A DNA stretch of 64,000 nucleotides. It comes from Bradyrhizobium sp. Ce-3. GTDB taxonomy: Bacteria > Pseudomonadota > Alphaproteobacteria > Rhizobiales > Xanthobacteraceae. The translations under genes were made by a program, and so were the position numbers. The notes under the pieces were generated by a model, which worked only from the letters and a program-made list of their open reading frames with translations, did no database searches and had not been told where the DNA came from. The stretch is taken from assembly GCF_022835695.1 (NCBI RefSeq), contig NZ_BQUV01000006.1:450001-514000 (forward strand), given 5' to 3'. Of this stretch, positions 25,443-34,554 are shown piece by piece (the stretch's first letter is position 1; every line of letters begins with the position of its first letter).

Positions 25443-25571
25443 TCGGCGAAGCCGCAGGCCATCGGCTACACGCCTGGCGTCGTCACCAGCAGCCCGAACG
25501 ACACGCGGTTTGAATCGCTGCGCATCCAAGGTTTCCAGCCGCTGCTCTATCTCGACGGCATGCAGATGCCA
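25443..25571 (+). pseudogene. TonB-dependent siderophore receptor fragment (plug domain)
   Basis: Forty-three codons read SAKPQAIGYTPGVVTSSPND followed by TRFESLRIQGFQPLLYLDGM. This is unmistakably the plug region of FhuA/FpvA-like outer-membrane receptors, where ALRYTPGV and RGF...YLDGL are conserved. There is no start codon with signal peptide before it and no barrel after it; the frame ends at 25628 in unrelated codons. About 95% of the gene has been lost. Confidence 0.8.
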
Positions 25572-25750
25572 GCAGCAAAACGTTCGGTCACGCAATCTTC
25601 CTGGCGCCAGTGCTGCTCTGCGCCGTGATCGCCTTTGGATCGATCTCCGCATTGCTCGGCGACGGCATCTGGGACCAGGCTTCATGGCTGGCGCTCGCCG
25701 TGCCGCTGGTCGTGATCGCCTTCTGCGTCAGCCGGCGCGGCAATCGGTAA
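25568..25750 (+). pseudogene. C-terminal remnant of a small membrane protein
   Basis: In a different frame from the receptor fragment and starting where it ends, 60 codons encode two hydrophobic segments (AIFLAPVLLCAVIAFGSISA and SWLALAVPLVVIAFCV) flanking LLGDGIWDQ, ending RRGNR. No start codon is in frame. Small two-helix proteins of this type often follow siderophore receptor genes, so one deletion probably fused the receptor's plug to the tail of its downstream neighbour. Confidence 0.65.
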
Positions 25751-25769
25751 GCAGACCGGTCGAGCGCAA

Positions 25770-26201
25770 TTATCGTTGCGCGTTCCGCGCGGACGGGTGC
25801 GCCGATGCCAGGTAGGTCTCGCCACCGCCACCGTGCTGAGCGCTTCGCCGCGGCTCGGGCGGTCGCCATGCAATGCCCTGTTCGGCGAGCAGATTGTTTC
25901 CCCACTCGGCCAGCGGGGTCAGCAGCGCAACAAGCTCGAAGCCCCTCTCCGTCAGCGCGTAGATCGATCGTTCGGATGAAATCTTGCGCTGCCGGACCGC
26001 GCCGTCGGCGATCAGGTCCCGCAGCAGGCTGGACAAGACTTGCTGTCGAACGCCCACGATCGAGTTGCGCAATTCGCCAAAGCTGAGTTCGTCGAGCGAG
26101 AGGAGATGAAGCACGCGAACCTTCCACTTGCCCGAGACGATCTTGAGGACCGTCTCGACGGGGCAGGGATCCGGGGCGGGGCGCTTGCGATGGTAGGCCA
26201 T
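25770..26201 (-). CDS. HxlR-family transcriptional regulator
   Basis: 143-residue winged-helix regulator. CPVETVLKIVSGKWKVRVLH is the classic HxlR opening with its redox-prone Cys, followed by LSFGELRNSIVGVRQQVLSS as the recognition segment and ERSIYALTERGFELVALLTPL. The C-terminal 30 residues are unstructured and Pro/His-rich. It diverges from a small membrane protein, amidohydrolase and MFS gene set, and a TGGTCC...GGACCA palindrome lies in the shared upstream region. It therefore probably represses or activates that set. Confidence 0.86.
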   Translation of the reverse strand: MAYHRKRPAPDPCPVETVLKIVSGKWKVRVLHLLSLDELSFGELRNSIVGVRQQVLSSLLRDLIADGAVRQRKISSERSIYALTERGFELVALLTPLAEWGNNLLAEQGIAWRPPEPRRSAQHGGGGETYLASAHPSARNAQR

Positions 26202-26233
26202 GGTTTCCTCGGTCAGAAATTAATGTGTCTGGC

Positions 26234-26257
26234 TGGTCCATGATTGATGTGGGACCA
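26234..26257. promoter_or_regulatory. Possible HxlR operator
   Basis: TGGTCCA-N9-TGGGACCA in the divergent gap between the HxlR gene and the small membrane protein gene. The six-base arms TGGTCC/GGACCA are perfect. Confidence 0.4.
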
Positions 26258-26321
26258 TGAAACGATCGGAACGGCACAACCAGCCTACCATCGCCTACGG
26301 ATATTTCTCGCAAGGTCCTTC

Positions 26322-26729
26322 ATGGGTAAATCGATGAGCGGTCGGATACTCAATCTGCTTCTGTGGGCGGGCGTAGCCTACTTCTGCTGCATGGCGGTGG
26401 CGCACTTCTTCGGAATTAAAGTGCCGATCCTGTTTATCTACTACGATACACCCTATTACGCCTATCAGGACAAGATCATCTCGTTCGCGGTGGTGGCCTA
26501 TATCTGCGTGTTTGTCTCCGCCGCGCGTTCGGGAGAGGTCATCTTCGCCTTGGTCGCGATCTGGGTCACGGTTCTTGGTCTCTGCGCCGTCAATCTATCC
26601 GACGCGCTGCACAGCGTTCTCAGCGGCCAGTCCACGCTGCCTTACTGGCTGCAGACCGCCGCAATCGCGGTCTACGCCCTGTGCCTCACTATTTTCTGGC
26701 GGCAGCCGCGAAACCTCTCGGCGCACTGA
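26322..26729 (+). CDS. Small four-helix inner-membrane protein, unknown function
   Basis: 135 residues with four predicted membrane helices (about residues 10-30, 47-68, 72-92, 107-127) and the charged ends expected of an inner-membrane protein. I recognise no family. The stretch IYYDTPYYAYQDKII between helices 1 and 2 is Tyr-rich. The start at 26322 follows an AAGG site; an internal ATG at 26334 is possible. Its stop lies 12 bp before the amidohydrolase start, so they are one transcription unit, and it may help move or sense that enzyme's substrate. Confidence 0.75.
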   Translation: MGKSMSGRILNLLLWAGVAYFCCMAVAHFFGIKVPILFIYYDTPYYAYQDKIISFAVVAYICVFVSAARSGEVIFALVAIWVTVLGLCAVNLSDALHSVLSGQSTLPYWLQTAAIAVYALCLTIFWRQPRNLSAH

Positions 26730-26741
26730 GGGCCAGGCACG

Positions 26742-28406
26742 ATGATGCGGCCGGAACTGATCTTCCATAATGGAAACGTGTTCACGGCGGATGCCGCTGC
26801 GAGTCGCGCCGAGGCGATTGCGGTGGCCGGCGGCACCATCGTTGCCGTCGGTCGCGATCTCGACGTCAAAGGCCTGGCCGGTCCCGGAACCAGGATGGTC
26901 GATCTTGGCGGCGGCATGCTGTTGCCCGGTATCGTCGACGTGCACAACCACCATCTCCGTGGCGGGCAAGCCGACCTCTATGAATTGAAACTCTTGCCGA
27001 CGATGTCGTTCGATGCGGTGCTCGAAGCTGTGCGCGCGCGATGCGCGACGACCAAACCGGGCGAGTGGGTCTTCGGCGGCATCTGGGGAAGTCAACTGGT
27101 CGAGGTGATCGGCCGCGCAAGTTCGCTGGCGGCGCTCGATGCCGTTTCCGGGGCGCATCCGGTGATGCTGCGCGACGACAGCCAGCACAACCGGTGGGTC
27201 AACTCTCGTGCGTTGGAGCTGATCGGGATCGACGCCGGCACCCCCGATCCGCAGGACGGCCAAATCCTGCGCGATGGGGAGACAGGGGCTGCGACCGGGC
27301 TGTTGCTGGAGCGAGCCTCGGGGCTCGCCGAGCAGGCGGTCGAGCGAAGCATCCCGGATCTCGCGGAGCGCAACAAGGCTTCGTGCCGCCGCGCGGTTGA
27401 AATTCTCAACGGCTTCGGCGTCACCGCCTTTCAGGATGCGACCACGACGCTCCCGTTCCTGGAGGCGCTGGCCGCGCTCGATCGCGCGAATGAGCTAAAT
27501 GGCTGGTGCGTCGCCTCGCTGCCCGCGCAGCGGACGCTGTCGGGCGCCGATCTCGTCGGCGACGCGCTGATCGTGCGCCGTGAGGCCTATCGCACCCGCC
27601 ACGTCCGCCCCGATTTCATCAAGCTGTTCATGGACGGGGTGCCGACGACGCGTACCGCTGCCATGCTCACGCCATACCGCGCCACGCGCTTGCAAGGCTG
27701 CTGCTTTTGCGGCGATCCCTTGATCTCGATTCCCGATCTGGTGCGGTGGATCGCAAAGGCCGAAAAGCATCGGATGCGGGTCAAGGTGCATTGCACCGGC
27801 GATGCCGCGGTTCGCGATACGCTCGACGCCATTGACGTCGTGCGCAGCTTCAACGGACCCGGAAACGGCGCCGGTGCTACGCACCAGATCGCGCATGCGG
27901 GGTTCGTCGCCCCCGCCGATATCCCGCGCTTCCGCGCACTCGACGTCGCAGCCGACCTGTCGCCGATCATCTGGTATCCCGGCCCGATCCAGCAAGCCAT
28001 CCGCGCGGCGATACCGGAGGATCGCGCCGACTGCTATTGGCCGCTTCGCGATTTCCACGCCGCCGGCGCGTTGATGGCGGCCGGATCGGATTGGCCGGTT
28101 GTGGCTAATCCGGACCCCTGGCTCGGGATCGAAGGGATGATCACGCGCCGCAATCCGCGGGGCGGATATGATGGCGCGCTTTGGCCGGAGCAGGCGCTCG
28201 ATCTCGAGACGGTGCTGCGCGTCTATACCGTCAACGCGGCGCGGGCGATGGGCTTGTCCGATCTCACCGGATCGATCGAAGCCGGAAAGTCGGCGGATTT
28301 CATCCTGGTCGATCGCGACTTGTTCGCGATTGCGCCGGAACTTCTATCGCAGACCGAGGTGCTTTCGACATGGTTCGAGGGCCGTCAGGTTCACGAGGCC
28401 GGATGA
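26742..28406 (+). CDS. YtcJ-type amidohydrolase (amidohydrolase family 3)
   Basis: 554-residue metal-dependent hydrolase. The metal-binding HxH is His68 and His70 in GIVDVHNHHLRGG. Further sites are FIKLFMDGVPTTR, VKVHCTGDAAV, QIAHAGFV and the catalytic Asp in AAGSDWPV. The beta-sandwich flanks are LIFHNGNVFTAD at the N-terminus and SADFILVDRDLF near the C-terminus. The family hydrolyses N-formyl, N-acyl or cyclic amide bonds; the substrate is unknown. It is co-transcribed with the upstream membrane protein and followed by an MFS carrier likely to import the same compound. Confidence 0.88.
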   Translation: MMRPELIFHNGNVFTADAAASRAEAIAVAGGTIVAVGRDLDVKGLAGPGTRMVDLGGGMLLPGIVDVHNHHLRGGQADLYELKLLPTMSFDAVLEAVRARCATTKPGEWVFGGIWGSQLVEVIGRASSLAALDAVSGAHPVMLRDDSQHNRWVNSRALELIGIDAGTPDPQDGQILRDGETGAATGLLLERASGLAEQAVERSIPDLAERNKASCRRAVEILNGFGVTAFQDATTTLPFLEALAALDRANELNGWCVASLPAQRTLSGADLVGDALIVRREAYRTRHVRPDFIKLFMDGVPTTRTAAMLTPYRATRLQGCCFCGDPLISIPDLVRWIAKAEKHRMRVKVHCTGDAAVRDTLDAIDVVRSFNGPGNGAGATHQIAHAGFVAPADIPRFRALDVAADLSPIIWYPGPIQQAIRAAIPEDRADCYWPLRDFHAAGALMAAGSDWPVVANPDPWLGIEGMITRRNPRGGYDGALWPEQALDLETVLRVYTVNAARAMGLSDLTGSIEAGKSADFILVDRDLFAIAPELLSQTEVLSTWFEGRQVHEAG

Positions 28407-28637
28407 AAGCTCGCGCGTGGCTGGCTTGAAAGTGCCGCCTGGAAGATGACGTGTCCTTCACGGCTTTCGGCAGCGCCGCTTGAGAAATTCTAGCCGCCGT
28501 TCGAATTTGGCGAGAAGGCACGGTCCTTGAACGGCGCCGCTATTCTCGTGCCGGATACCTCCGTCCCGTTTGCCGGTGATGTCGCCTCGCGCAAACCTCG
28601 TCATAGTCATCAGCACAGAAGAAACGTGCGAGGAAAC

Positions 28638-29927
28638 ATGACTGAGAGCATCGTTGATGCCGTAGCGCCGTCGGTCGCGGCGCCTGGAGCGGTGTCGCCG
28701 AGAAAAATATTCTGGGCGACCTGGTTCGGCTGGATGCTCGATGGCTTCGATTCATCGATGTACGCCTACATCCTGGTCAGCGCGCTGAGCGAATTGCTGC
28801 CGGCGAGCGGAATCGAGCCGAGCAAGGCCAATATCGGCATCTATGGCGGCCTGCTGTTCTCGATCTTCATGCTGGGCTGGGCCTGCTCGATGGTCTGGGG
28901 CTGGGCCGCCGACCGTTATGGGCGCGTCAGGATCATGTGCTGGACGGTGCTGGTCTACTCGCTGTTCACGGCGTTGTGCGGGCTTGCGACCGGCATCGTG
29001 ATGTTCGCCTTGTTTCGCTTCGTTGCCGGCTTCGGCATCGGCGGCGAATGGGCCGCGGGCACGCCGCTGCTGCAGGAATCCGTGCCGGAGAATACGCGGG
29101 TGCGGCTCGCGGGGTGGCTGCACACGGCAACGCCGACCGGGCTGTTCCTCGCCGCCGCCGTCACGCTCGCGATCGGCAGCACGCTCGGCTGGCGCGGCAT
29201 GTTCCTGCTCGGCATTCTGCCCGCGCTGCTGATTGCGTATCTGCGCAGCAACATTCCCGAACCTCAGCATAGCGGGTCGCGCGAGCGGCCCTCGGTCTCG
29301 GCCTTGTTCACGGGCGATCAGGCGCGCACCACCTGGGCCGCCGCGCTGATGATGGCCTGCATCATCTTCGGCCTGTGGTCGTCGAACTTCTGGGCGCCCA
29401 CGGTGATTTCGTCCAAGTTGGTCGCAGCCGGCGCGACGCCGGCGCATGCCCAGGAGATGGGCGCGGTGGCCGGGCTGATCACCAATGTCGGCACGCTGAT
29501 CGGCTGCCTTCTCGTGCCATGGATCACCGGCTGGCTCGGCAGCCGGCGCCGCACCGCGGTGCTGTTCTTCATCGGCGGGCTGATCTCGGTCGTGGTCAGT
29601 TATGAAGTCGCGATCGAATGGCTCGACAGTTTGACGCTGTTCATGGTGCTGCTGCCGGTGCTCGGCTTCTTCACCAACGGCGTGTTCGGCCTGTTCACGA
29701 TCTGGCTGCCGGAGATGTTTCCATCCGCGCTGCGCGGCTCGGGCTCCGGCTTCGCCTTCAGCATGGGCCGCGTGCTCGGTGCCGCCGGCCCGACCTTGAT
29801 CGGCACGCTCGCCGCCCGCACCGGGAGTTTCCCGCTGGCGATTTCGATGCTGTCGCTGATCTATGTGATTGGCCTGCCGCTGATCGCCCTGGCGCCGGAG
29901 ACCGCCGGCAAGCCGCTGGCGAAATAG
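28638..29927 (+). CDS. MFS transporter, acid:proton symporter type
   Basis: 429-residue carrier with 12 predicted helices. The first-helix motif FGWMLDGFDSSMYAYIL, with the Asp pair of AAHS/SHS-family acid:H+ symporters, and the loop 2-3 motif WGWAADRYGRVR are both clear. GEWAAGTPLLQESVP is typical of the same group. The substrate is probably an organic or aromatic acid. The start at 28638 follows GAGGA; the open frame extends 37 codons upstream without membrane-protein character. It lies 231 bp after the amidohydrolase, and that gap holds no gene. Confidence 0.87.
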   Translation: MTESIVDAVAPSVAAPGAVSPRKIFWATWFGWMLDGFDSSMYAYILVSALSELLPASGIEPSKANIGIYGGLLFSIFMLGWACSMVWGWAADRYGRVRIMCWTVLVYSLFTALCGLATGIVMFALFRFVAGFGIGGEWAAGTPLLQESVPENTRVRLAGWLHTATPTGLFLAAAVTLAIGSTLGWRGMFLLGILPALLIAYLRSNIPEPQHSGSRERPSVSALFTGDQARTTWAAALMMACIIFGLWSSNFWAPTVISSKLVAAGATPAHAQEMGAVAGLITNVGTLIGCLLVPWITGWLGSRRRTAVLFFIGGLISVVVSYEVAIEWLDSLTLFMVLLPVLGFFTNGVFGLFTIWLPEMFPSALRGSGSGFAFSMGRVLGAAGPTLIGTLAARTGSFPLAISMLSLIYVIGLPLIALAPETAGKPLAK

Positions 29928-29988
29928 CTGATGCCCCGGACCTCGCGCGCGGCCGGTCTGGCCGCGCTCCGTCGCAGACGAGACGGCG

Positions 29989-31161
29989 CTATTCCGCCGG
30001 CTTCGCCGCCACCGGCGTCTGCGCGGCTACTTGTGGCTTCGCGGGCGCCTTGTCGACCTTCTTCGACCAGGAGCGGTAATAGGCCAGCACGGTCATCAGC
30101 ACGATACCGACCACGCTGACCACGATCTGCATCCAGAGGCTGCCGGAGACCTCGACCAGCAGCACATGCGCGATCACGGCGAGGAAGACGCCGGAGCAGA
30201 ACACCTCGAGCGATTGCTGGCCGCATTTCAGCATCGGCTGGAAGATCGGCCATTCGTATCCGGCCCATTCGCGCGGCAGGAAGCGCGTGACGAAAAAGGC
30301 GAGGACGACGAAGTGCAGCACGCGATAGGGCGCGAGGTTGGTCTTGTCGTTCGGATTGAAGGCGTCATAGAGCCAGGCCGGCATCGCCTGACCAAGCTCC
30401 GGGAAGCGGCCCGCCAGCGTCATGACCAGGGCGAACAGCAGGTAAGCGCCGCCGAGCCAAAGGAAGGCGCGCGAGCGGATGAAATCGATCGATTCGCTGG
30501 CGCCGCCGAGCGCGAACCAGCCGCCGAACACGAACAGGAATTGCCAGCAGAACGGGTTGAAGTACCACGTGCCGGACGGATAGGCCGGCAGATTCCAGCC
30601 GAAATGGCGTGCCGCGAGATAGAGCAGGAACGAGGCCAGCAGCGTCAGATTGAGCTTGCGCAGCATCGCCCACAGCACCAGCGGATAGAAGAGCATCAGC
30701 GCGATGTAGAGCGGCAGCACGTCCATGTTGACCGGCTTGAACGCCAGGATCAGGCCCTGATAGAGCGTCTCGGCGGGGTTGTGCATGAACCCCGCGACGT
30801 TGAATTCATTCTGCAGGTTCGGATCGTGATAACGCTGCGAGAGATAGCCGATCTCGGCGATGTAGATCACGAACAGCAGGACGTGCGCGACATAGATCTG
30901 CCAGGCCCGCTTGATCAGGCGGGTGGCGCCGATCACGGTGCCACGCTCGAGCATCATGCGCGCATAGACAAAGGATGCGGTGTAGCCGGAGATGAACACG
31001 AACAGATCGGCGGCGTCGCTGAAGCCGAAATTCTTCTGCGTGATCCAGTTCACCGCATTGTTCGGGATATGATCGAGATAGATCGCCCAGTTGGCGAAGC
31101 CGCGCAGCAGATCGAGCCGGTAGTCGCGGCCACGCGGCGGCAGAACAGCCTTGACGTCCAT
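29989..31161 (-). CDS. OpgC-family membrane acyltransferase
   Basis: 390-residue protein with about ten membrane helices. The opening RDYRLDLLRGFANWAIYLDH, with its catalytic-type His, and FSDAADLFVFISGYTASFVY are diagnostic of OpgC, which succinylates osmoregulated periplasmic glucans. Rhizobial periplasmic cyclic glucans are the likely acceptor. The cytosolic C-terminal tail is Lys/Ala/Pro-rich. The start at 31161 has GGGAG upstream; an upstream in-frame ATG (31218) would add 19 Gly/Arg-rich residues. Confidence 0.88.
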   Translation of the reverse strand: MDVKAVLPPRGRDYRLDLLRGFANWAIYLDHIPNNAVNWITQKNFGFSDAADLFVFISGYTASFVYARMMLERGTVIGATRLIKRAWQIYVAHVLLFVIYIAEIGYLSQRYHDPNLQNEFNVAGFMHNPAETLYQGLILAFKPVNMDVLPLYIALMLFYPLVLWAMLRKLNLTLLASFLLYLAARHFGWNLPAYPSGTWYFNPFCWQFLFVFGGWFALGGASESIDFIRSRAFLWLGGAYLLFALVMTLAGRFPELGQAMPAWLYDAFNPNDKTNLAPYRVLHFVVLAFFVTRFLPREWAGYEWPIFQPMLKCGQQSLEVFCSGVFLAVIAHVLLVEVSGSLWMQIVVSVVGIVLMTVLAYYRSWSKKVDKAPAKPQVAAQTPVAAKPAE

Positions 31162-31340
31162 CGGTTCGCTCCCATCCCAATGCCCGCGCGTCCCGCCGCG
31201 GGTCGCCCACCGCGTCATACTAGAACATGAATTCGACAGCTGTGTATTGGTTTTCGGGGAAGGATGATCTCAGCAGCAGGTCAAACAACGCTGAATTTGG
31301 ATCAAATCGTTTGGGCCGCGGACCCGCGCTCGTCATGGGG

Positions 31341-31955
31341 CTAACGCTGAACGAATCCGTTGTGCAGCGTGGTGAACAGCGACTTGCCCTTCTTCACCAA
31401 ATCGTATTTGCGGCCGTAGAGCAGCCAGACCGCGGTGAGGTGGCACATCCCGCCCATCATCAGCGACATCGCGGTGTAGGGATCGAGGTTGCGGCGGTAG
31501 ATGCCGGCGCGGCTAGCCTGCTTGATCAGCTGCACGTAGCGCAGCGCGTATTTGTCGACCGACTTCTTGATCCGCGGCTCGGCGGCAAGGACGCTCGGCC
31601 AGATCTCCAGGAAGAACACGCGGCCCCAACTCGGGTTGTCCTTGATGTACTGAAAGTTGGTCAGGAAGATGATGCGGAGCTGCGCGGCGGGGTCGCCGCC
31701 TTTCACCAGCAGCGGCTCGGTCTTCTGATACAACGCTTCGAAATTGCCCTCGGGCACGTCGAGCACCAGCGCGCGCTTGTCCTCGAAATAGTCATAGAGG
31801 CTGGAGAGCGGTACCTTCGCCGCTGCGGCGATGTCGGTGAGCGAGGTGCCGTCGATGCCTCGCTGGCCGAACAGCTTGGTCGCCGCCGAGAGGATCTGCT
31901 CGCGCCGGTCGCGGCTGCGTTGTTGCTTGAGCTTGAGCGTCGTCCCCGATGCCAC
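31341..31955 (-). CDS. TetR-family transcriptional regulator
   Basis: 204-residue regulator. The HTH is REQILSAATKLFGQRGIDGT...LTDIAAAAKVPLSSLYDYFE. The ligand domain contains FYI-type aromatic residues and the helix YALRYVQLIKQASRAGI. I prefer GTG 31955, directly behind a GGGAGAAGGA site, over ATG 32006, which lacks one. It sits 85 bp downstream of an acyl-CoA dehydrogenase on the same strand, and a perfect 17-bp palindrome precedes that gene. The regulator therefore probably controls the pair in response to an acyl-CoA. Confidence 0.86.
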   Translation of the reverse strand: MASGTTLKLKQQRSRDRREQILSAATKLFGQRGIDGTSLTDIAAAAKVPLSSLYDYFEDKRALVLDVPEGNFEALYQKTEPLLVKGGDPAAQLRIIFLTNFQYIKDNPSWGRVFFLEIWPSVLAAEPRIKKSVDKYALRYVQLIKQASRAGIYRRNLDPYTAMSLMMGGMCHLTAVWLLYGRKYDLVKKGKSLFTTLHNGFVQR

Positions 31956-32040
31956 TTCCTTCTCCCATCCCGCAAAAACAGTAAGGCAGCGGAAGTGGAT
32001 CACCAAGAACTATTGCAACATAAAGTGGCAGACGCCGTTG

Positions 32041-33213
32041 TCAGATTGGCGCGTTCCGCCGCTCATGGTTGCGGAACGCGTTGCGGGCGATGATCTGGCG
32101 CATGATCTCCGATGTGCCATCCAGAATCCGCACCACCCGCGTTTCCCGCCAGATCCGCTCGATCGGCAGGTCCCTGGAATAACCGGCACCACCGAACAGC
32201 TGCATGGTGGTGTCGGCGACCCGCTGCACCATGTCGGCGCCGGTATATTTCGACAGCGCAGCCGCCGCGGTGCGGGCGGCGGCATCGCCCTGGTCATAGC
32301 GCCAGGCCGCCTCATAGGCGACAAGGCGCGCGGCATGCAGCGCGCTCGCCATGTCGGCGATCTGCCACTCGATGCCCTGATGGTCGCGCAGCTTGCGTCC
32401 GAACGTCTCGCGCTCAGAGACATGATCGAGCGCGTAGTCCAGAAGCTGGCTTGCCGCGCCGACGCAATAGGCGCCCCAATGCGTGCGCCCGGCATCCAGG
32501 CACCGCATCGCGATGGCAAATCCCTCGCCCTCCTGGCCGAGCAGGTTTTCCCGCGGAACGCGGCAGTCCGCGAAGATCACCTCGGCATGAAGAGAGCCGC
32601 GGCCGGCGGCCATCTCGACCAGGCGGCCGATGCCGAGGCCCGGTGTCTTTGCGTCGACGACAAAGGCGGCGATGCCCTTCGCGCCCGCCGACGGATCGAG
32701 CGTGGCGAACACCGTAAAGACTCCGGCGACCGGCGCATTGGTGATATAGGTCTTGCGGCCGTCGAGCACGTAATGATCGCCGTCCCGCCGCGCCCTGGTC
32801 TCGATGCGGGCGGCATCGGATCCCGCGTTCGGCTCGGTCAGCGCGAAGGCGCCGATCATCCGTCCGCTGGCGAGCTCGGGCAGGTAGTAGTCGCGAACCG
32901 CAGGCTGCGCGTAGAACTCGATCGCCTTCGAGCCGATATGCACGTTGACCCCGCTCAGATAGTAGAAGGCGGTATGCGCCTTCGCCAGCTCCTCGATCGC
33001 GAGGCAGCTGCCGAGCATCGAGAGCCCGAGCCCGCCGAATGCTTTCGGCGTGTTGGTGCCGAACAGTCCCATCCGCCGCAGGCCGGCCATCGCGCTGTCC
33101 GGCACCACACCGGTCGCCTCGATGGCGGCATCATGGAGCTGCAGCTCGCTGCGCACGAATTCGCGCACCCGGCCTTGCAGGGCACGGAGATCGTCGGGAA
33201 GCTCGAAATGCAT
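32041..33213 (-). CDS. Acyl-CoA dehydrogenase
   Basis: 390-residue flavoenzyme. Signatures are GAFALTEPNAGSDAARIETRA (FAD/acyl binding) and YSRDLPIERIWRETRVVRIL...GTSEIMRQIIAR near the C-terminus. DTTMQLFGGAGYS is the conserved C-terminal flavin loop, while the catalytic Glu position could not be assigned with confidence. It oxidises an acyl-CoA to the 2-enoyl-CoA and passes electrons to ETF; chain length is not predictable. The start at 33213 fits family length; the 86-codon open extension is not protein-like and would include the palindrome. Confidence 0.9.
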   Translation of the reverse strand: MHFELPDDLRALQGRVREFVRSELQLHDAAIEATGVVPDSAMAGLRRMGLFGTNTPKAFGGLGLSMLGSCLAIEELAKAHTAFYYLSGVNVHIGSKAIEFYAQPAVRDYYLPELASGRMIGAFALTEPNAGSDAARIETRARRDGDHYVLDGRKTYITNAPVAGVFTVFATLDPSAGAKGIAAFVVDAKTPGLGIGRLVEMAAGRGSLHAEVIFADCRVPRENLLGQEGEGFAIAMRCLDAGRTHWGAYCVGAASQLLDYALDHVSERETFGRKLRDHQGIEWQIADMASALHAARLVAYEAAWRYDQGDAAARTAAAALSKYTGADMVQRVADTTMQLFGGAGYSRDLPIERIWRETRVVRILDGTSEIMRQIIARNAFRNHERRNAPI

Positions 33214-33225
33214 GGCACACCTAAA

Positions 33226-33242
33226 TTCGAAGAATCTTCGAA
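33226..33242. promoter_or_regulatory. Perfect palindrome, probable TetR operator
   Basis: TTCGAAGAATCTTCGAA is a perfect inverted repeat with one central base, 12 bp upstream of the acyl-CoA dehydrogenase start. That is the usual place for a TetR repressor site. Confidence 0.65.
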
Positions 33243-33434
33243 AATGTTGGGCCGTCATCCCGGAGATGTCAAGAATTTGGGCGCGCGCCGAAGAACAAGG
33301 CTGCCGGCCGGACGACACCGCGGCGGCGGGAAAAGCGGGAACCCTTGCCGACGGCGGCTCCGCCGCAAGTTTGTCCATTTCTTGCGCGACAAAACCACGA
33401 GTTGTGAGTAGATAGTTTGTCACTGGGGGAAGAA

Positions 33435-34535
33435 ATGATGCTGCACTCGCTTCGATCGACCCGCTTCGCACCTGCGATCGTCGGCCTCGCCGCAGCTCTT
33501 ATGATCGGGCTTGCCTCGCCGGCCACTGCACAGCAGTCGCCTGCCGGTGGCGCGCTGGCCCGCGTGCTCGTGCTCGGCACCGGTGGCACCATCGCAGGCC
33601 AGGCCAACGCGCGCGCCGGCAATGCCTATGATTCAGGCAAGGTCAGCGCAGCGAACCTGATCGCGGCCATTCCCGGTATCGACCAGCTCGCCCAGATCTC
33701 CGCCGAGCAGATTTCCTCGATCGGCTCGCAGGACATGAACGACAAGGTCTGGTTCGACCTCGTCAAACGCATCCGCGCGGCGATCGACAACAAGGAGGTC
33801 GACGGCGTAGTCATCACCCATGGCACCGACACGATGGAAGAGACGGCGTTCTTCCTGCAAAACGTGCTGGACACCGATATCCCGGTGGTGCTGGTCGGCT
33901 CGATGCGGCCGTCGACCGCGATCGGCGCCGATGGGCCGGCCAATCTTTACGACGCGATGCGGGTTGCCTCCGCGCCGGAATCGCGCGGCCGCGGCGTGCT
34001 CGTGGTGCTTAACGACACCATCCATGGGGCGCGCTGGGTGCAGAAGACCAATACGACCAGCGTCCAGACGTTCCGCTCGCCCGATGCCGGGCCGGTCGGT
34101 TATGTCGACACCGGCTCGCTGCGCTTCCTGGCGGCGGCCCCAACCAAGGGTGCCAAGCTGAAGCTGCCGGACGCACCGCCGCTGCCGCGGGTCGACATCA
34201 TCTATTCGCACGCCAACATGGATGCCGCCGAGGTCGAGGATGCGGTCAAGCGCGGCGCCAAGGGCATCGTGCTGGCCGGCGTCGGCGACGGCAATTCGTC
34301 GAAGGGCGCGATCGATGCACTGGCGTCGGCGGCGAAGCAGGGCGTCGTGGTGGTGCGTTCGACCCGGGTCGGTTCGGGCTACGTCAACCGCAACGTCGAG
34401 GTCGAGGACGACAAGCTCGGCTTTGCGGTCGCGCTCGATCTCAACCCGCAGAAGGCCCGCGTCCTGCTCGCGCTCCTGATCGCCAACGGCATCACCGACC
34501 CCAAGGCGGTGCAGCAGGCGTACGCCCAGCCGTGA
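33435..34535 (+). CDS. Type II-like L-asparaginase
   Basis: 366-residue exported amidohydrolase. A signal peptide ends near SPATAQQ. Catalytic motif 1 is VLVLGTGGTIAGQ with the nucleophilic Thr, motif 2 is VVITHGTDTMEETAFFL with the Thr-Asp-Lys relay, and GSMRPSTAIGADGPANLYDA is also conserved. Periplasmic location plus these motifs suggest high-affinity asparagine (possibly glutamine) hydrolysis. The start at 33435 follows GGGGGAAG. It ends 19 bp before the xylulokinase-like gene; transcription may read through, though no pathway link is obvious. Confidence 0.9.
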   Translation: MMLHSLRSTRFAPAIVGLAAALMIGLASPATAQQSPAGGALARVLVLGTGGTIAGQANARAGNAYDSGKVSAANLIAAIPGIDQLAQISAEQISSIGSQDMNDKVWFDLVKRIRAAIDNKEVDGVVITHGTDTMEETAFFLQNVLDTDIPVVLVGSMRPSTAIGADGPANLYDAMRVASAPESRGRGVLVVLNDTIHGARWVQKTNTTSVQTFRSPDAGPVGYVDTGSLRFLAAAPTKGAKLKLPDAPPLPRVDIIYSHANMDAAEVEDAVKRGAKGIVLAGVGDGNSSKGAIDALASAAKQGVVVVRSTRVGSGYVNRNVEVEDDKLGFAVALDLNPQKARVLLALLIANGITDPKAVQQAYAQP

Positions 34536-34554
34536 TCGAAAGACGTAAGTCACC

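Noticed and set aside
23841-25628. A 595-codon + strand frame across the HerA-like gene
   Set aside because: Only its last part (25443-25571) resembles a protein, the receptor fragment; the rest is the shadow of the ATPase gene.
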